From Branchiostoma floridae (taxonomy: Eukaryota; Chordata; Leptocardii; Amphioxiformes; Branchiostomatidae), in NCBI RefSeq assembly GCF_000003815.2, contig NC_049983.1:13770240-13834239 (forward strand): a stretch of DNA of 64,000 bases. The letters are read 5' to 3'. Below are positions 33,501 through 46,309 of this stretch, in pieces. The position numbers and the translations under genes are program-made. How positions within the stretch are numbered: position 1 is the stretch's first letter; the number at the start of each line of letters is the position of its first letter. The notes below the pieces were generated by a model. The model had not been told where the DNA came from. It did no database searches and worked only from the letters and a program-made list of their open reading frames with translations.

Positions 33501-36500
33501 TAAGCATGTTCAATAATCGCACCGAGCTACCAGACAAATCAATACGCACATCTCATCTATGTCATTATTTTCAAAATAGCGGTCTTCAATCACGGCGTCC
33601 TGATGACCAAGACTCATTATGTACGATTAGAAGAATCAAACAGAGTTGATGAAATCTCATAAAAGCGACCTATCTGGTAGAAATATTACTATTTTCCGTC
33701 GAAATGTCTTTTTTTTCTGGTTTTGTTTCCTCGCTGATCTCTTCGCGGTTGTACTCGTAGCTGTTGGAGTGTACCCTTTTCAAGTGGAAGGAGTAAAAGG
33801 ACATGGCCGTGTAGTATTCAACCAGCTAGTAAACTACTACTATTTTGTGGAAGGATGAAATTGGACGCTTTTTACAAAGATTGATTTGTCCGTTCTAAGC
33901 TTACTGGTGAGATAGACAGACGCCATGTTGAGCCCCAGTGGTATTTCATGCTACGTCTGGACACAGGAGACTATATATTGAAGGTCAGGTCGAGGTCAGG
34001 GGCTGCTGGTGGAACCTGCACTGGTTGTGTTGAAGCCTGGGCTGAGAAAGTCCTAGGTGTACTGGAAAGCTTTCATTTTGACATCTTCTAAATACAATCC
34101 AGGTATATCACTGTATGTTTAATTGTGCTGTACACATGCCTCCTATTATTCCGGTACAAAGGATAAAAGTAACGTTTCTCGCTCTGCCTTAAGTCAAAGG
34201 TACCTGTTGACATATCTGCATCCATAAACAATGATTTTGTATGAATGAAATGTGCTCTTCTCAAAAGAAGTTCTAACGCCACTAAATTTAACTGTATTAC
34301 CCAAAAGTTATTGTTAATTTAACAAGTGATAGCCTGTGCTACTGGAATACAATGGAGTTTCGTAAAGCAAGAAATCCTCGCATGCGCAGTGACGTCTCAT
34401 AGACCTGCCAATCACATTACATAATGAGGTAACAAAAAGGTGGTGACCTCTTTAGAAAGGGTCTTGAGGGCAATTACCGAGTCAAGTTTTTACCAATTTT
34501 GTCTAAATTAGTCCCCGTCGAATCCCGATTATTCTCGCTGGTGGGACAATACACCCCGTGTTGCTAGACCGCTGTCCTTTTGACTTCCCCATTAAAAGTG
34601 ACTCTAAGGAGACTAGAGCGCCACTTAGCCGAGCGGTGGTGTTTGGAAACCACAACAAACAACCCGTCTGCACCTTCTTAGGTCGGCTCGACATTCCATG
34701 TCGGTCCAAAAATGCATCATATCATTAAAATCCGGCTTGTTATAAGATTCTACGGTCCGTATTTCCTACTTTCATACCTTGAATTCCATACTGTAGACCG
34801 AACTGGGACTATGTTTGCATACTGAGAGCATATTTTCCATGTTTTATATGCAGAATTAGCTTGTCATCTGAACAGAAATAGCAGCGTATGGAAGGCCTCG
34901 TGGTACAATAAGGCCCATACAGAAACCAAACCTGTAACCACAGCGTCGATATAAAAGAAAGGCGATAGTATGTCCGTGATTTATGATGGGACGGATTGTC
35001 TGGTACTTCACCATCTTTGCCCTGTATTTTTCACATTGTGTTTTATGAAAATTTCAACTTTGATGCCTTCAGCCACTTACAGAAATGTGTGCCCAACATC
35101 GTATGCTATAGTATCGTCCCCATCACACCTCTATCGGATACTTAGCCAACGCTCCGTCCCTCGTGGCGCGGATGAACATTGACCAATGCCTACATAGCAA
35201 GGAGGTTATATACTAGTAACCTCCTTGCTACATAGTAAGAGATTACCCACCAACTCCGCAACTATGCGGTCTAAAATCTCCTGTCAAGGTTACTTTCGCC
35301 CTTAAAACAGCCACGATTGTGCTTCTTGTTAGACAGGAGAGAACATTTTTACTTAGTCATCCGTGTCCTATTAAGGACGATTTAAAAGCTCTCCCGACGC
35401 TGGACTAAGCCCAGCGTATACACTACAGAGTACGGGTGGGTACCGCCGGGACATGGATCGCCACCTAACCAAAACAACCACTTCGTGAAATATTCCAAGA
35501 CCTTGCACGGGTAGCTACGGACCGGTGGGTGGGTCCATGCTGCCGTATGTGTGTGCTTAGATCACGACTTCCGAACGTGTGCCTGACATATAACTCCAAA
35601 ATAGGAGAACCGGAGAGCAAGGAGGTTATATAACCTCCTTGGGAGAGGAAGAACAAGAAGAGTACTAGTATGCTAGTATGGGCATGTGAGATTTGAAATG
35701 AGATGGCTGTCTGGTTAGGTATGTAGCTCTTTACTCGACAGGCTACAAGAAAGTTATATGTTGAACGGAACAAGCAGCTATTCTGAAAGGCGCTTATAGC
35801 GGCTATACAGATACAGATAGCATTGCAAACTTTTGAAGTTAGAGACACAAGATGGTTGGTTTGGGTAGGACAATGCTTACCTTATGCCAAAAAAAACGAA
35901 CACAACCACCTGCATGATTAGACTCCATTTCACGCCCGTCTCCTGGCTGTTTCCCAAGCTTTATTTCTTTAGCTTAGTCAAGTGCAAATGAGGCCATTGT
36001 CAAAGCAACACAAGCGAGAACGCTCCCCGTCCACCTATCCATCAGGCGCGCTGTCATAGTAATGACCGAACCTGCGGGGTTATATTGGCATCACGTCGCC
36101 AGAGGTGATTATCGATAATGACCGTTACTAATGGTTTTATGAGATGAATGACGGGTGTTAATGAACCGTCGGGCTGGTGAATTGCTCGAGTAAAAGTCCC
36201 ACTAACTCAGGCGTTTCGTTGCTTTGTTTTACCTGTTCTAATAGTTCATTAGGCAAGGACAAGAGCGTTTATGGGGTGGGGGACCGAGGGATGCGTCATT
36301 TTCACATTTATGTGATAGAACAATGCTTGTCTTCTTCCTTGCTCTGGCTAATTCACCTTTTTTTGTCCAAAGTCGTAAAGAAACTGTAATGTAGGGTTCA
36401 TGCCTTCCGTTTCTATTCCCTTGTGTCATCACAATCCTGACACACAGGACCCTTGAAGAAAACCACTTGACGGAGATTCCGTGTTTTGTCCTTCAGTGAG

Positions 36501-39500
36501 CAAAACTCACGAGGCCAGAAGATACATCCCAGGCGGTCCAAGCAAACACCGAGCTCCCAAAATTGTCAAAACATCGGCCTCACTGACAAGGCTACACATG
36601 GCGTGCTGGAGTTGTTTTTGTGTTGATACAGTTTTTGTGTTCCTACAGTTTTCAGCCAGCATTCCATACAATCATTGTACGCACCGATGGCCGTTCTAGC
36701 TGGTCGTTCCGTCTAGGATAGGAAAGAAGGCCTTCGGAGAGAGAAGAAGTAAATGAAGACAACAGCACACAGGTCAGACTGCCGACAGGAAACACGTGTC
36801 CTAGCTAGTCCATGTGGTAACTTGGTGCAAATAGAGGCAGACCAGGGAAGGAAGCAGATTAAATACACGGTATATAAACACCATCTAGATATCGAAGATG
36901 GAATGTAGGGCAGCAGATTTTCTGTGGATTAAAGTGAGTGGTCACGTGGGCAACACTGGGAACATTTTCTCCAAAAGAAACAGGTCCATGCCGTAGGCAA
37001 GAGTGCCGAATGTAGCTATAATAGTGAATAAACAAAAACACCGACTTCGACATGTCTTTGTGGTTCAATCTAAGTACATCCTACTCAAAAATGTTTCATC
37101 CACAGGTCTGTGGTCCACCTTGACAATGAGGCACATACTGTGAACAGTTCATCACACATCCCCCCAGACTGGTGCCAGGCCAGGCGTTTACTACTGCCTT
37201 GGGTCGGGGCACTATCCACAAGACAAGTGGTAATGACCTCTAATGGCTATAATCAACCGACATAGAGTTGTTGTTTCTGACGATGCGAAGGCATACCTAA
37301 CCTTTTAACCGAACGCCCCATGTCTTCTTCTACGCCCTGTGTTCCTTGTCATTTCAGAAGAAGTTCCCAGCTATATCTTTTGTGACAATGCACCTTGGGC
37401 TTTGTTATGGGACTATATAACGAGAGTTGCTGTAATCTTAATGTACATGTATGCGTATCCATGTTTAATTGCGGTAGTTTCTATGAATTTTACCTATGCT
37501 TTTGTCTTTACCAGCCGAAGAAGCTATGATACATGGTACCATGGTTCCGTGGTGATGTTTAGGAATTTCAGACCTAGAAGGCGTTTTGCCACTGTAAAAC
37601 ATACACTTTTGATATCTTAGAGTTTACATGAAAGACAAGGTATTCTCCAGGATAGCTGTCTTCAGTGCCAGTACATTCCAATCAGCATCAAGACATCCAA
37701 CGTAAATACACATGAACGTCAAAGAAGGAAAATAGCGAGGAGCAAATCGACAGTTACCCCAGTTGACTCCCAACAAGCACCCGTGCCTTCCCTGTCCTCA
37801 CCCCGCCGGGGGTGCTGACAGGCCACGTCAGAAAACCATCAGCCGACAAGCAACGGGAGCCAGGTACCCTTAACTCGCGTCGGTTTGCTGCTAAAATGTT
37901 TTGGGCGGTTTCTGGTTGAGCGTGCCGGTTAAACCCGGCTGACACACCCCACCTGGGTGGACCGGACACTATACATTCAGTTACAACCTCCAAGCAGATG
38001 AAAGATTTCAGCTATTGAGAAATCAATAATACATTTTCTGGGAGATAGGCCAAGTTCTACCTGATGTATTATGATCCAAAAGCGCTTTCAACGCGTAAGG
38101 TTCATCCACCCTTGTCAATCAGAGATTACACATTTCGCTGCTGTCATCACCCTATCAAAGTTGGCTTTGTGTTCTCACAGAGACAAAGAGACAGAATCTA
38201 CAACACATCCCGAAGCCCTGCCACTGTACTGTTTCAAAGGGCGTAATGCACTTTTTACACCATTTATGTTGCGAGTGATACGTCAGACGCTAAAAAAAGC
38301 CATGCCCATCTTCTGGCAAGGTACAAATTGCTTCATTCGTAAAATCCTTTAGCTAAAATTGTTATCAAATGTATGAAACGATTTGTTGATATGCTCTTCC
38401 ATCTTGGCAGACGATACACACACTGCCTATCTAAACACTCTTTTACAATCTGTGCCAAGCGGTCGTTATCTTGACAAGTCTTTAATTTGCGTTTTCATCT
38501 ATCTGAAGAATCTGAAAACTGTACAAAGCAGAGCACACCACCAACTCCCCGCTATCGTTAATGTTATCATGCAGCAGATGATAACACTCTTCTTTACAAG
38601 ATACTAGTACATTCACAATAAGAATTCGATGACTACTGTACGCCAGATTTTTGACAGAATCCTCAGAGGGTAGCCATATTGGGCCATTACTTTCCGTTGC
38701 ATGACCTCAGCACGACCTCTACAATCAGCTGAGTGGAAAAAATATGTAGGATTGCTGGAAGTATTGGGAACTTACCTTGCCTCATAGCGATCATCTATTA
38801 AAGACAAAAAGTTCATCTGAGAGTTTGAACATAGAAAACAATTGGTCAGTGGTCGCAATTCTGAGCCTTTGTGTACAACGGAATTGTTTTCACTGAAGCA
38901 TTTGGATTTTTTTCTGTCGTTGTCCTGACAACGACGTTACACATCGTACACAAATAAAAACGTGCCTCCAATCACAGCATCCTAAGATGCCCAGAATAAT
39001 GTCAATAACCATCTGAGAGCCGACATCTGGTATTGCTCTGTTCTGGCTAAAATTGTCCAAAAATTACACTTTAGGAGGGCGTCTTTGTAGTTCATTTGCC
39101 ACACTACTGCATTACTAATGACACATTTACACAGCTAACCCTACAGGGCATATTTTGGCGTGTTTCAGTCGTCAGGCCACAGCCCTTCTATTAGTTCTAC
39201 CTGCATCTGCCGACAAGCAGTGATTGACGATGGAGCTGCCGTCAGGCCAGGCCATGTAACTCTATGTGAGCATAACTCTGACCGTGCCGTGTGTAATCCC
39301 CAAGCAGATATAAAGTAGCTTCGGCTTGACGGTCGTGGCGTTTATGGTCACCTAACATGTCTTTCAAACGACCTTTTAGTCACCGAGACCCCCCCCCCCC
39401 CCCGAGCCTAATAAGATAATTAAAAAGAAGCACAAAAGAAGCAAAGGATATTGAAGCCACACCTCTGCTTGCTTGCTTGGATATTACTTAGTACTTTGTG

Positions 39501-40721
39501 TGCTGTACGGGCTTGTAACTACATACAGGAGGTACCTGTCAAAACGGTCAGGGATCCAAAGATCACGGCGTTTTGGACACGTTGACAAGAATTTATTTGC
39601 TCTGGCAAGCCAGGTCTTTCCTGAGGTGCCAAGACAACTTTTTTCGAAAACTTTCAAGACTCCATCAACGTCGGGTCCCTGAGCCCAGGGCAACATGTCG
39701 CCGGTCAGTGATTTGTCTTTTCCCCAGACATGCTGACTTTAGAGAGGGGCAATTACTTATCGATTCTGGTTCCCTCGTTCCTGTCTCCTCCACATCCGCG
39801 CCGCGTAGTAACCATGGCATGGACAGACGAAGGGGAAACATTTCAGAGCATGGACTCGGGCGAAAAAGAAACGGCCCGTAGAAAATGAGGAAATAACAAG
39901 CCAGGAATAGAAAGAGAGGCAGGATAACCAGCGACGTTTGGGCATAGCACAGACGGCAAAATGATGACTTCAGGTCCAGATGTTTATGAGGAACAGAGTA
40001 TCACTTAGAACGGCGCCTAACAGAAGAGGACATGTAAACTGTCAAAATCCCTCTTCAAAACAGAAAAATCAATCGGCTAAGCCTATTCTACACAAGTCAG
40101 CAGTATACATATGCACTTGGCTGCAATGACTCGGCACTTAGAATTCGCAGCGATAGCCCTCAGTACTAGTTAAGATGAATGAAATAATAACTTCGTTGTG
40201 TATCTCTACTGAAGTGTGAAGAATACGCGGAGAAAGATGTGAAATAATTGGATGTGTGGGCAGAAAGCGATGAAAATTTAAGATGAAGGGCCTGCGAATC
40301 GCACGCTATTCAGAACCACTCTTGTAGAACAGGACCATGGCCAACAGCCGAGAAGTCAGAGCTAGACCCCTGTCATGGCACGAGCATTCAGCACTAACGT
40401 TGTTCTCCAGTCCAACATTGCAGTGAACAAAGATCGACACTTCTAAAGGCATCCTTATCAACATCTTAGGCCCCTTAAAACGCACAAGGCCTCTTCACAT
40501 CACCCTTAAGTAACAAACGGTTTGTAAGAGACGCGATCAGCCATTGTGAGGCCGACTTAAAGGCCCAGTGGGGTGGAGTCAAAGGATCGGCAGTGAAAGT
40601 AGCTATAGGAATGAAAACCAGACGTTTGTTGGAGTTCAATAGCATGATGTACTCACCCTAACTGCAGGATGGCCACGCACAAGACGGCCCCCAGGTATCT
40701 GTTGTAATCCTGTGGCCACAT
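18528..40721 (-). CDS. Wnt7: Wnt7 secreted signalling protein
   Basis: Five coding exons on the complement: 40657-40721, 25099-25325, 20123-20195, 19479-19674, 18528-19010. All have GT-AG junctions and compatible phases, giving 347 residues against 349 in vertebrate WNT7. Exon 1 encodes the signal peptide ([21 protein letters not shown]), and its split Gly codon joins exactly to [11 protein letters not shown] in exon 2. [11 protein letters not shown] and RNCxxxGWKWGGC-type blocks, and the cysteine-rich end ([10 protein letters not shown], ending [11 protein letters not shown]), are diagnostic of the Wnt7 subfamily. Ser203 in [10 protein letters not shown] is the residue that Porcupine acylates, needed for Wntless-mediated secretion and Frizzled binding. 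N-glycosylation sequons are NCT, NIS and NRT. Intron 1 is 15.3 kb. An intron within TAC/SQGN splits a block that I recall as one exon in vertebrates. Confidence 0.95.
26313..26461. repeat. Inverted-repeat (fold-back) element, about 150 bp
   Basis: The left arm TTGCGTACTGACATTATTTT continues to GGCTTGGATAAAGTTTAGG (26313-26350). It pairs with the complement of 26422-26461 with few mismatches, leaving a ~70-bp loop. No clear target duplication. MITE-like by structure only. Confidence 0.55.
28215..28310. repeat. 31-bp minisatellite, three units (left subterminal cluster)
   Basis: Units begin GGTAACGCTTAACGGTGAAT at 28215, 28246 and 28277, with single-base differences. Confidence 0.85.
29248..29410. 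repeat. Related minisatellite (right subterminal cluster)
   Basis: Five to six diverged units carrying TAACGnTTAACG. They are in the same orientation as the left cluster, not inverted. Confidence 0.75.
30026..30092. repeat. 21-bp tandem repeat
   Basis: Three to four near-identical units of CACCATCGCAGTGGTCAAAAT. Confidence 0.85.
30120..30423. repeat. 31-bp minisatellite, left block
   Basis: About ten units of CATCTCTGTCGTGCGACATA plus GTTACATGACT. The last units are nearly identical and the first ones more diverged. It continues beyond the inserted palindrome at 31124-31360 as decayed units. Confidence 0.9.
30424..31123. mobile_element. ~700-bp long-armed fold-back element inserted in the minisatellite
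   Basis: Ends are CCCCGTTCATACTAGGATTC on both strands, preceded by CTAAC. The arms extend far inward: 30600-30690 (GACGTCAAACGTAACTCTTA...) pairs with the complement of 30810-30910, so each arm is roughly 250-300 bp. Subterminal GAATCCGGATATATCC motifs recur in both arms. The same satellite unit lies on both sides, so the insertion is younger than the array. There is no coding capacity. Confidence 0.75.
31124..31360. repeat. 31-bp minisatellite, right (decayed) block
   Basis: Units with CATCTCTGTTG/TCCGAC and TTAC(G)TCACT continue the array of 30120-30423 with more substitutions and length change. Confidence 0.75.
35198..35227. repeat. 30-bp palindrome flanked by 8-bp direct repeats
   Basis: CAAGGAGGTTATA...AACCTCCTTG with a small central asymmetry, bounded by CTACATAG on the left (35190-35197) and right (35228-35235). 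Looks like a minimal inverted-repeat element with a target-site duplication. Confidence 0.65.
35618..35641. repeat. 24-bp perfect palindrome flanked by 6-bp direct repeats
   Basis: CAAGGAGGTTAT and its exact complement, bounded by GGAGAG on each side (35612-35617 and 35642-35647). Same arm sequence as the copy at 35198 with a different flanking duplication. Confidence 0.7.
39389..39403. repeat. C15 homopolymer
   Basis: Uninterrupted run of 15 C. A second run (C13) is at 41335-41347, about 600 bp upstream of the Wnt7 start codon. Confidence 0.9.
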
Positions 40722-43700
40722 CTCGTGTTCTTCTCTAGTCCGGCTACTCCGCAATGGCTGGCAGGTTTAAAGCCTCGGTTGCCACAGTAGCTCCCATCCA
40801 GCCTTTGGCTATGCGGACCCTTCTGTAAGCGCTGCAGACCTCTCTGGGAGCGTTGCTGGATAATAATGGCCCGGTCGCATCGCTGGGCTACGCTCATTGT
40901 TCCACACTCATTATTTGTATGCGCCGCACACGTCGGGGTCTGCACCGTGGCGGTCTCCTGGCGCTGGCGGGGCAACTGGGTCTCCGGTCCCAGGGCATGC
41001 ACCTCTTCCCTACTCACGGGCTCGTACACTCCTAGCACTGATGTTGCAAATCATCCAACAATGAAAAAACAGAAAGACGCAAAAGTCTGGAGATGCTCGG
41101 ACACGGAGGACCGACTGGGGGCTATGGGCGAAGTCATGCGGAGCAAGTCTTACATTCACACGGGCTGAAACACGAACAGGACGCGTAAATATTTATGCGA
41201 GGTTCAGCGCCGTCCAAGTCATGCATGCAGGAAACCTGACTGCCGATGTTGCAATGTTGCAAATGTTCCAAGTGGGAGTGAGTGAAAGAGCTGATGTGAC
41301 GTCATCACGCCTCCCGGCCAGCTGACCACCTGAGCCCCCCCCCCCCCTCTGGGTAAAATTCTGCAATTACCCAACATTCCCTGGGGGGAACAATTAAAAT
41401 TGCCCGACGTACAATCGGCGTCCGGGGAACTACTTTTACATTTCATTCCACGTGCTTCTGTTTCTGACCCCGCAAATTCCTCAAGTAAATGAAAGTATTT
41501 GTTCAGAGTTCGACAAGTCTTTTACCCGTTCCCAAAGGTGGAATCTGTACATTCTCTTACCATAGGTTGTAATGTTGTGTCGGTTTCTGCCAATGTTGAA
41601 CCATGACTGCTCTTTGGTGGGGTTGTCACCAAACAGGTCAATAGTCACAGTGGATTGAGAGAGTTGAATCTAGTTAGCCAATGTTGATAAGATTCCCAAA
41701 CCTGCAAAAAGTCTACTCTCCAAGCAGAGGTTGATGAGGAAAAGCTTGACCTTTTTCTTATAATATATGCTTTTTCTTTTAGCTATTATAACCCCGCCAA
41801 AGTTGGAGAGTATAGAAAGTCATCTGGTCAACTTAACAGAAAGGGCAGGCAGGCAGGGTAGAAAGGAACTTATTACGAAATGCATCTTTCTGGTCATTCT
41901 GGTGCATTTTTAAAGCGGAATATGCATTCTCTTTTTGCTGCTCGTTCTTGAATGACATGTCAATGCAATTCCATTATCGGAGTAATTATCTTTTCTTTCC
42001 TCATCTATGACGACTTTTCCGACCTTTAATAGGATTTTCATTATGGCTTTAGCATTCTGATGAAGCATCTCATTTGCCTTGTCATTGTTTCTTCGGGAGT
42101 AAAGCGGATGCTCTCATCTGTTACAAACTAACCAGGGCAGTAATGTCCATATTTAAAGCAACTAATGCCATAGCAACGACAAAATGGGAGATGCAAATTA
42201 TTGACGACCGTCAATGTTCTACCGCTGGTTTCCACGGTCCAGAATATCTAGCTTCAGTCCATATTAAACACGCGTGCCTTGTGTGCACACTCAAAATTCA
42301 GATAACCATTCCATTTTATCTACTTTTTCAAAGTTAACCTTTCTGTTGTTGTACTGGTTTTCATTGACACGAGTTGTACATGTATAACACAACTCAGCCT
42401 TAGAATATGCTGCGATGTTTTACAAATGAATCATTCTCATTCTATCGCAAGGAAAACTGACATAGCTTGACGAAAAAGTTTCGAGACATGGTACTACAAG
42501 AAAAAAACTCTTGAAACCTGAAACAATGAGAAATGAGATTTTCAAAAGTCAGGCTGTCAACTGTGACCTCTGTCTGAGTCTTATTCCATTTCCGTCCGAA
42601 TGGATCATTACTGCTGTGGGTTCTGTCAAGCAACGGGAATTCTGTCGAGGCCGGGAATTAGTCATGGTTACCCTCCGGCAGGGGACATCCGCTAATACTA
42701 TTAAAGGGTACGGTCCTGTAGTGGTGGGAAAAGGGTTATTTACACATTAATGGACGCCGTGCTGCCTTCACTCCGCTCCCATTGTGAAAACTTTGAAAAA
42801 CGAAGTAACATCGAAGACATCAGGTCTTCAGAGAGGTGATACTGATATTGATGATCATTAATAAGACAGGCGGTGCCACCGTGTATTCCGCACAAGAGGG
42901 TACTAATACCTCGGGTGGCAGATCTCTCTCTCTCTGTATGTGTATGTGCGTATGTGTGTGTGCATGTGCGCGCTTTTACAGCAACATCGCGTACAATTAA
43001 CCCCAGTTCAGTTGGATCTCAACTCTGGGCTGGATGTAAGGTAGTGGGAATAGGGTGGATCGGAGATGATATTAAACTGGAAGAAAAAGATGTGTTAGGT
43101 GTTATTTGTGTAAGGGCTCCTTCACCACACTGGTTCATTAGTGATCCGCCCCTCCCTGATCACGGTAATAGGCGCGGTATTAGCCGGCGCGCGCCGCATG
43201 ATCCCTCCCTCAGGGTCGAGCCACAACATTTCTCCATCCTGTAACTTTTGGCTCAAGTTTCCCTCGACGCGGCGAAACAGTTTCTGCGAACATCGTCACA
43301 TTGTAAACCTTCGCATAGTCCTCGTCGACCCCTTTACAAAATAGAATTCATGCGAAAAGACGAGAGAAAAGGCAATTCGTTCATGGAACGCATGACATAA
43401 AAGTTACCAGTCTGTCTTTTGCTATGTTTTCACAATGGATCGTTGAGTATATCTCTAATGTAGGAATGTTCCACGCTGGAGGGAGAACCAGAAGGGAACA
43501 TACATGGGAAGCCAGCCAGTCATGAAGTCTGAACTACATTTGCCCCTCCCTCAACCTCAACTAACATGAGTTTACTGAACAAATGCCATGTTAGCTATAC
43601 GTGACTAGGTTTGCTTTGACTTTCAGCAATCAAGGATCTGTTGTTTTCAAGCAATGCTTGGTCTGATTAAAGTATCTTAAGAAATGCCATACTGCAAGTT

Positions 43701-46099
43701 CAGCACCTTATTTTCGTCTGTCCATGTATCGGCGCTATATACCATAACGTTCAGTGGCTTTGGTAGCATATGATATGAGAGTGCCTCCTATGGTCCCCCA
43801 AAGTGTGTTTTCCCTAAGTATGCCCCAGGTGCATCAGGTTGTGGAACGTTTCTCATGCTACTTTTTGCATGCCGTACTGCATTACGTTTCTTCATCACGG
43901 AGACGGAGAATTTTGCTACATGAGTAAAGAATTGTCAGAGTGTTGTCTAGATGGTCCAGACGGATGTACAGCTGTCCTGTATCAGCGTGGGAACCCCTTG
44001 CAGCTGAACACCTGTCCGGCCACCGACTGGGCCCGCAACTCTCGCGAGATCTGGGCATCCCGTCGACTTCTGTGAAATTCGCTGAAGGACGAGTCAGCGA
44101 TTGTGCGAGAGGTCAATGACTAAGCGACTGTGCGTTATTTTGCTAGGTGTGAGTGATTGCAAACTTATCATTTCTGACGGGACGACAGAAACCAGTGAAC
44201 GGGCGAGCCAAAACTCCCACAGAGTCTCGTGAACTCTCGCCATACTTTCTTGCAACTGGGGCACTCCATATCTCGGTTGAGGTCGCCCTCCCATCGATGA
44301 AGGTCATTGGCGTTGAGTTCAAAAGTGAGAAAAAGCTGTAGGCAGGGTTCCTAGAATGTTGAGAATGTGAACTTATTTCCGACAACTGAGTCAAAACCCA
44401 AGCTCAAATAAAGTCACGCCAGCATCTATAACTCCTACTGTTTAAGTGTTATAACCTTGATATGATTTACTTTTGGGGAAGGTCAGGTTGATATCAAAGC
44501 GCGCGCAGAATAGAAACTGTGGTGCTGTGATTATGACGTTCAAATCATAATTAAGAGGATTGAATGACAATCATATATCGTAAGGGGAGACACGTACAAA
44601 CGTGCCTTTGCGACAAAATACCTTCCAAAATACAAGGAAAAATAATTTTTTTCCAACGACGTCGCATTGAATCATCGTCTCTGACTTTCGACATGACCAC
44701 TGTTAGATCGCCTGTGTGAATTTAGCGAGGATGCTCTCCCGATGATTGTCTGCCGCTTCAGAAGTAGTTATCTGCAATAACACTAGCCAACTCATGTACC
44801 TGACTATATGACCCTGACTTAGGCAAGGGGAAAAATAACCTATTGGGAAACTAGCTATAGAACGTTCTCGGGTCTCAAAAGACCGAAATATTCTGGAGTT
44901 GTGCAGTAGATTTGAGACAAAAATAAATGATAGAGCAGTCTTAAATACTTGGACCAACATGGTTACTTAGCAAAGCAGGATACACAAATTTACGCAAAAT
45001 TGAAGATTCGTGTGGTTGATTTTTTAATGTTCCAACAAATTGTGGTACGATGCAAGGAAGCCAGTGCGCCACACTACAAGTGCATCACCCCATAAGTGTT
45101 GCTAAAACGGCGGGAGCGTTCGCAAATGACGTCATCAGATTCCTTACAAGTAGCAAGAGCTCACAGCGACCTCTAGAGGCTCTGCTTAAAATTGCAAATC
45201 ATGACTGGACAATTGATGTTCAAGAGATTCAAAACTTCTGGAGATTTGGGTATTTCTTGCCTAAATGTCAAAATGTTACTAATCTGTATTTGAAAAACAA
45301 CACGAAGAGTAATCTAGAGTACTTCAAATGGTTAAATAAAAAATCTATGAGATGAACTTTTTAATGTTCCTCTTTATATTTATTTCCATATCATTTTGCT
45401 ACTTATAAATTTCACCTGTCTCCAAGTCTCAAAACACATAGTTACAGAGCTTTCCAATGTATACCTTATACACTAAGCAGACTTATAGACCACTTTAAAC
45501 CTGTTATTTTGCTATCATAGAGGATTACACTACATGTATTTTACAGATGTGTCTATTTTCAGAGTGCTGTCACCTTTATCACCATGATATTAAAAAGTGG
45601 TGCAGTTGTGAACATTGCAGCATATTATCACACAAACCTGGTTGCCTTTACACATCCTTATATTTACATACTTTTTTTCATTTTTGTCAGACACGTGTTG
45701 CATAGAATGTATAGTCTTGCCAGTACCTTAAAGGCAAATTGACAGTTGAATCTACTTCAAGCAGTTTCAGTAGGGTACAATGTTCAGTAACTCAGTTCAG
45801 GAAAACATACAACTGAACAAACTGAAATTTGGCCATTCAAAATTTGGTCAGAAGACAGAAATAATTGGAAATTTCACAAAACTGCACAAAGTTTGGAGAG
45901 TTCAAAAGAACATCTAACACAGCTTTTTACATATATGTACATCCTGTGCTTGAAACTAGTATTAGATCATCTTCTTTCCTAAGGCAGTATTTGAATGTAT
46001 ATACAGAAATTACAGCCCATATTAAACTATCATAAGCTTGCATCTGAACACAATAATTTTTGATATACTTTTACCTCAAAAACATATACTTGTTTATAG
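40722..46099. other. Wnt7 upstream / intergenic region
   Basis: About 5.4 kb between the Wnt7 start codon and the repeat near DNAJB9. No gene is supported. Visible structure is a C13 run (41335-41347) and a CT/TG microsatellite (about 42924-42970). The Wnt7 promoter must lie near 40722, but I see no TATA box there. Open frames at 43839-44075 and 45050-45355 have no recognisable domain or splice context. Confidence 0.6.
42924..42970. repeat. CT/TG-rich microsatellite
   Basis: Run of TCTCTCTCTCTC followed by TGTATGTGTATGTGCG-type steps. Confidence 0.85.
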
Positions 46100-46101
46100 T
46101 A

Positions 46102-46309
46102 CTGTAAATGCATTTAAGTTCACGGGGATTTAATTTCGCGGTATCAGGAAAAAGGACTTTTCGCGGTGGTTTAAAGTTCGCGGTAGCACCATAGACTGCA
46201 GTCTAATACCATAATAGAAAAATGTTCGCGGTGGTTTTAATTTTGCGGTGAAGTGGTCACCGCAAAAACCGTGAACATTAATCCACCGCGAACATTTCTG
46301 CATTTACAG
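46102..46309. mobile_element. 208-bp MITE-like element with TA target duplication
   Basis: Inverted ends CTGTAAATGCATTTAAGTTC and CATTTCTGCATTTACAG, rich in internal TTCGCGGT motifs in both orientations, with TA at 46100-46101 and 46310-46311. It lies just downstream of DNAJB9, probably within or near its 3' UTR. The CTGTAAATGC end type is familiar from short repeats in many marine invertebrates. Confidence 0.75.

Larger units (their letters stand above)
25326..40656 (-). other. Wnt7 intron 1 (15.3 kb)
   Basis: Large first intron between the signal-peptide exon and exon 2. It contains no additional gene I can support. It holds the inverted-repeat elements at 26313, 28171, 30424, 35198 and 35618 and the minisatellites at 28215, 29248, 30010 and 30120. 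A first intron of this size in a Wnt gene is a natural place for enhancers, but none can be named from this sequence alone. Confidence 0.8.

Noticed and set aside
40658-41038. 126-residue minus-strand frame overlapping the Wnt7 start
   Set aside because: The true Wnt7 exon 1 is in a different frame, with a signal peptide, a donor and exact phase to exon 2.
43839-44075. 78-residue cysteine-containing frame upstream of Wnt7
   Set aside because: No second exon, signal peptide or recognised fold. Kept only as a chance frame.
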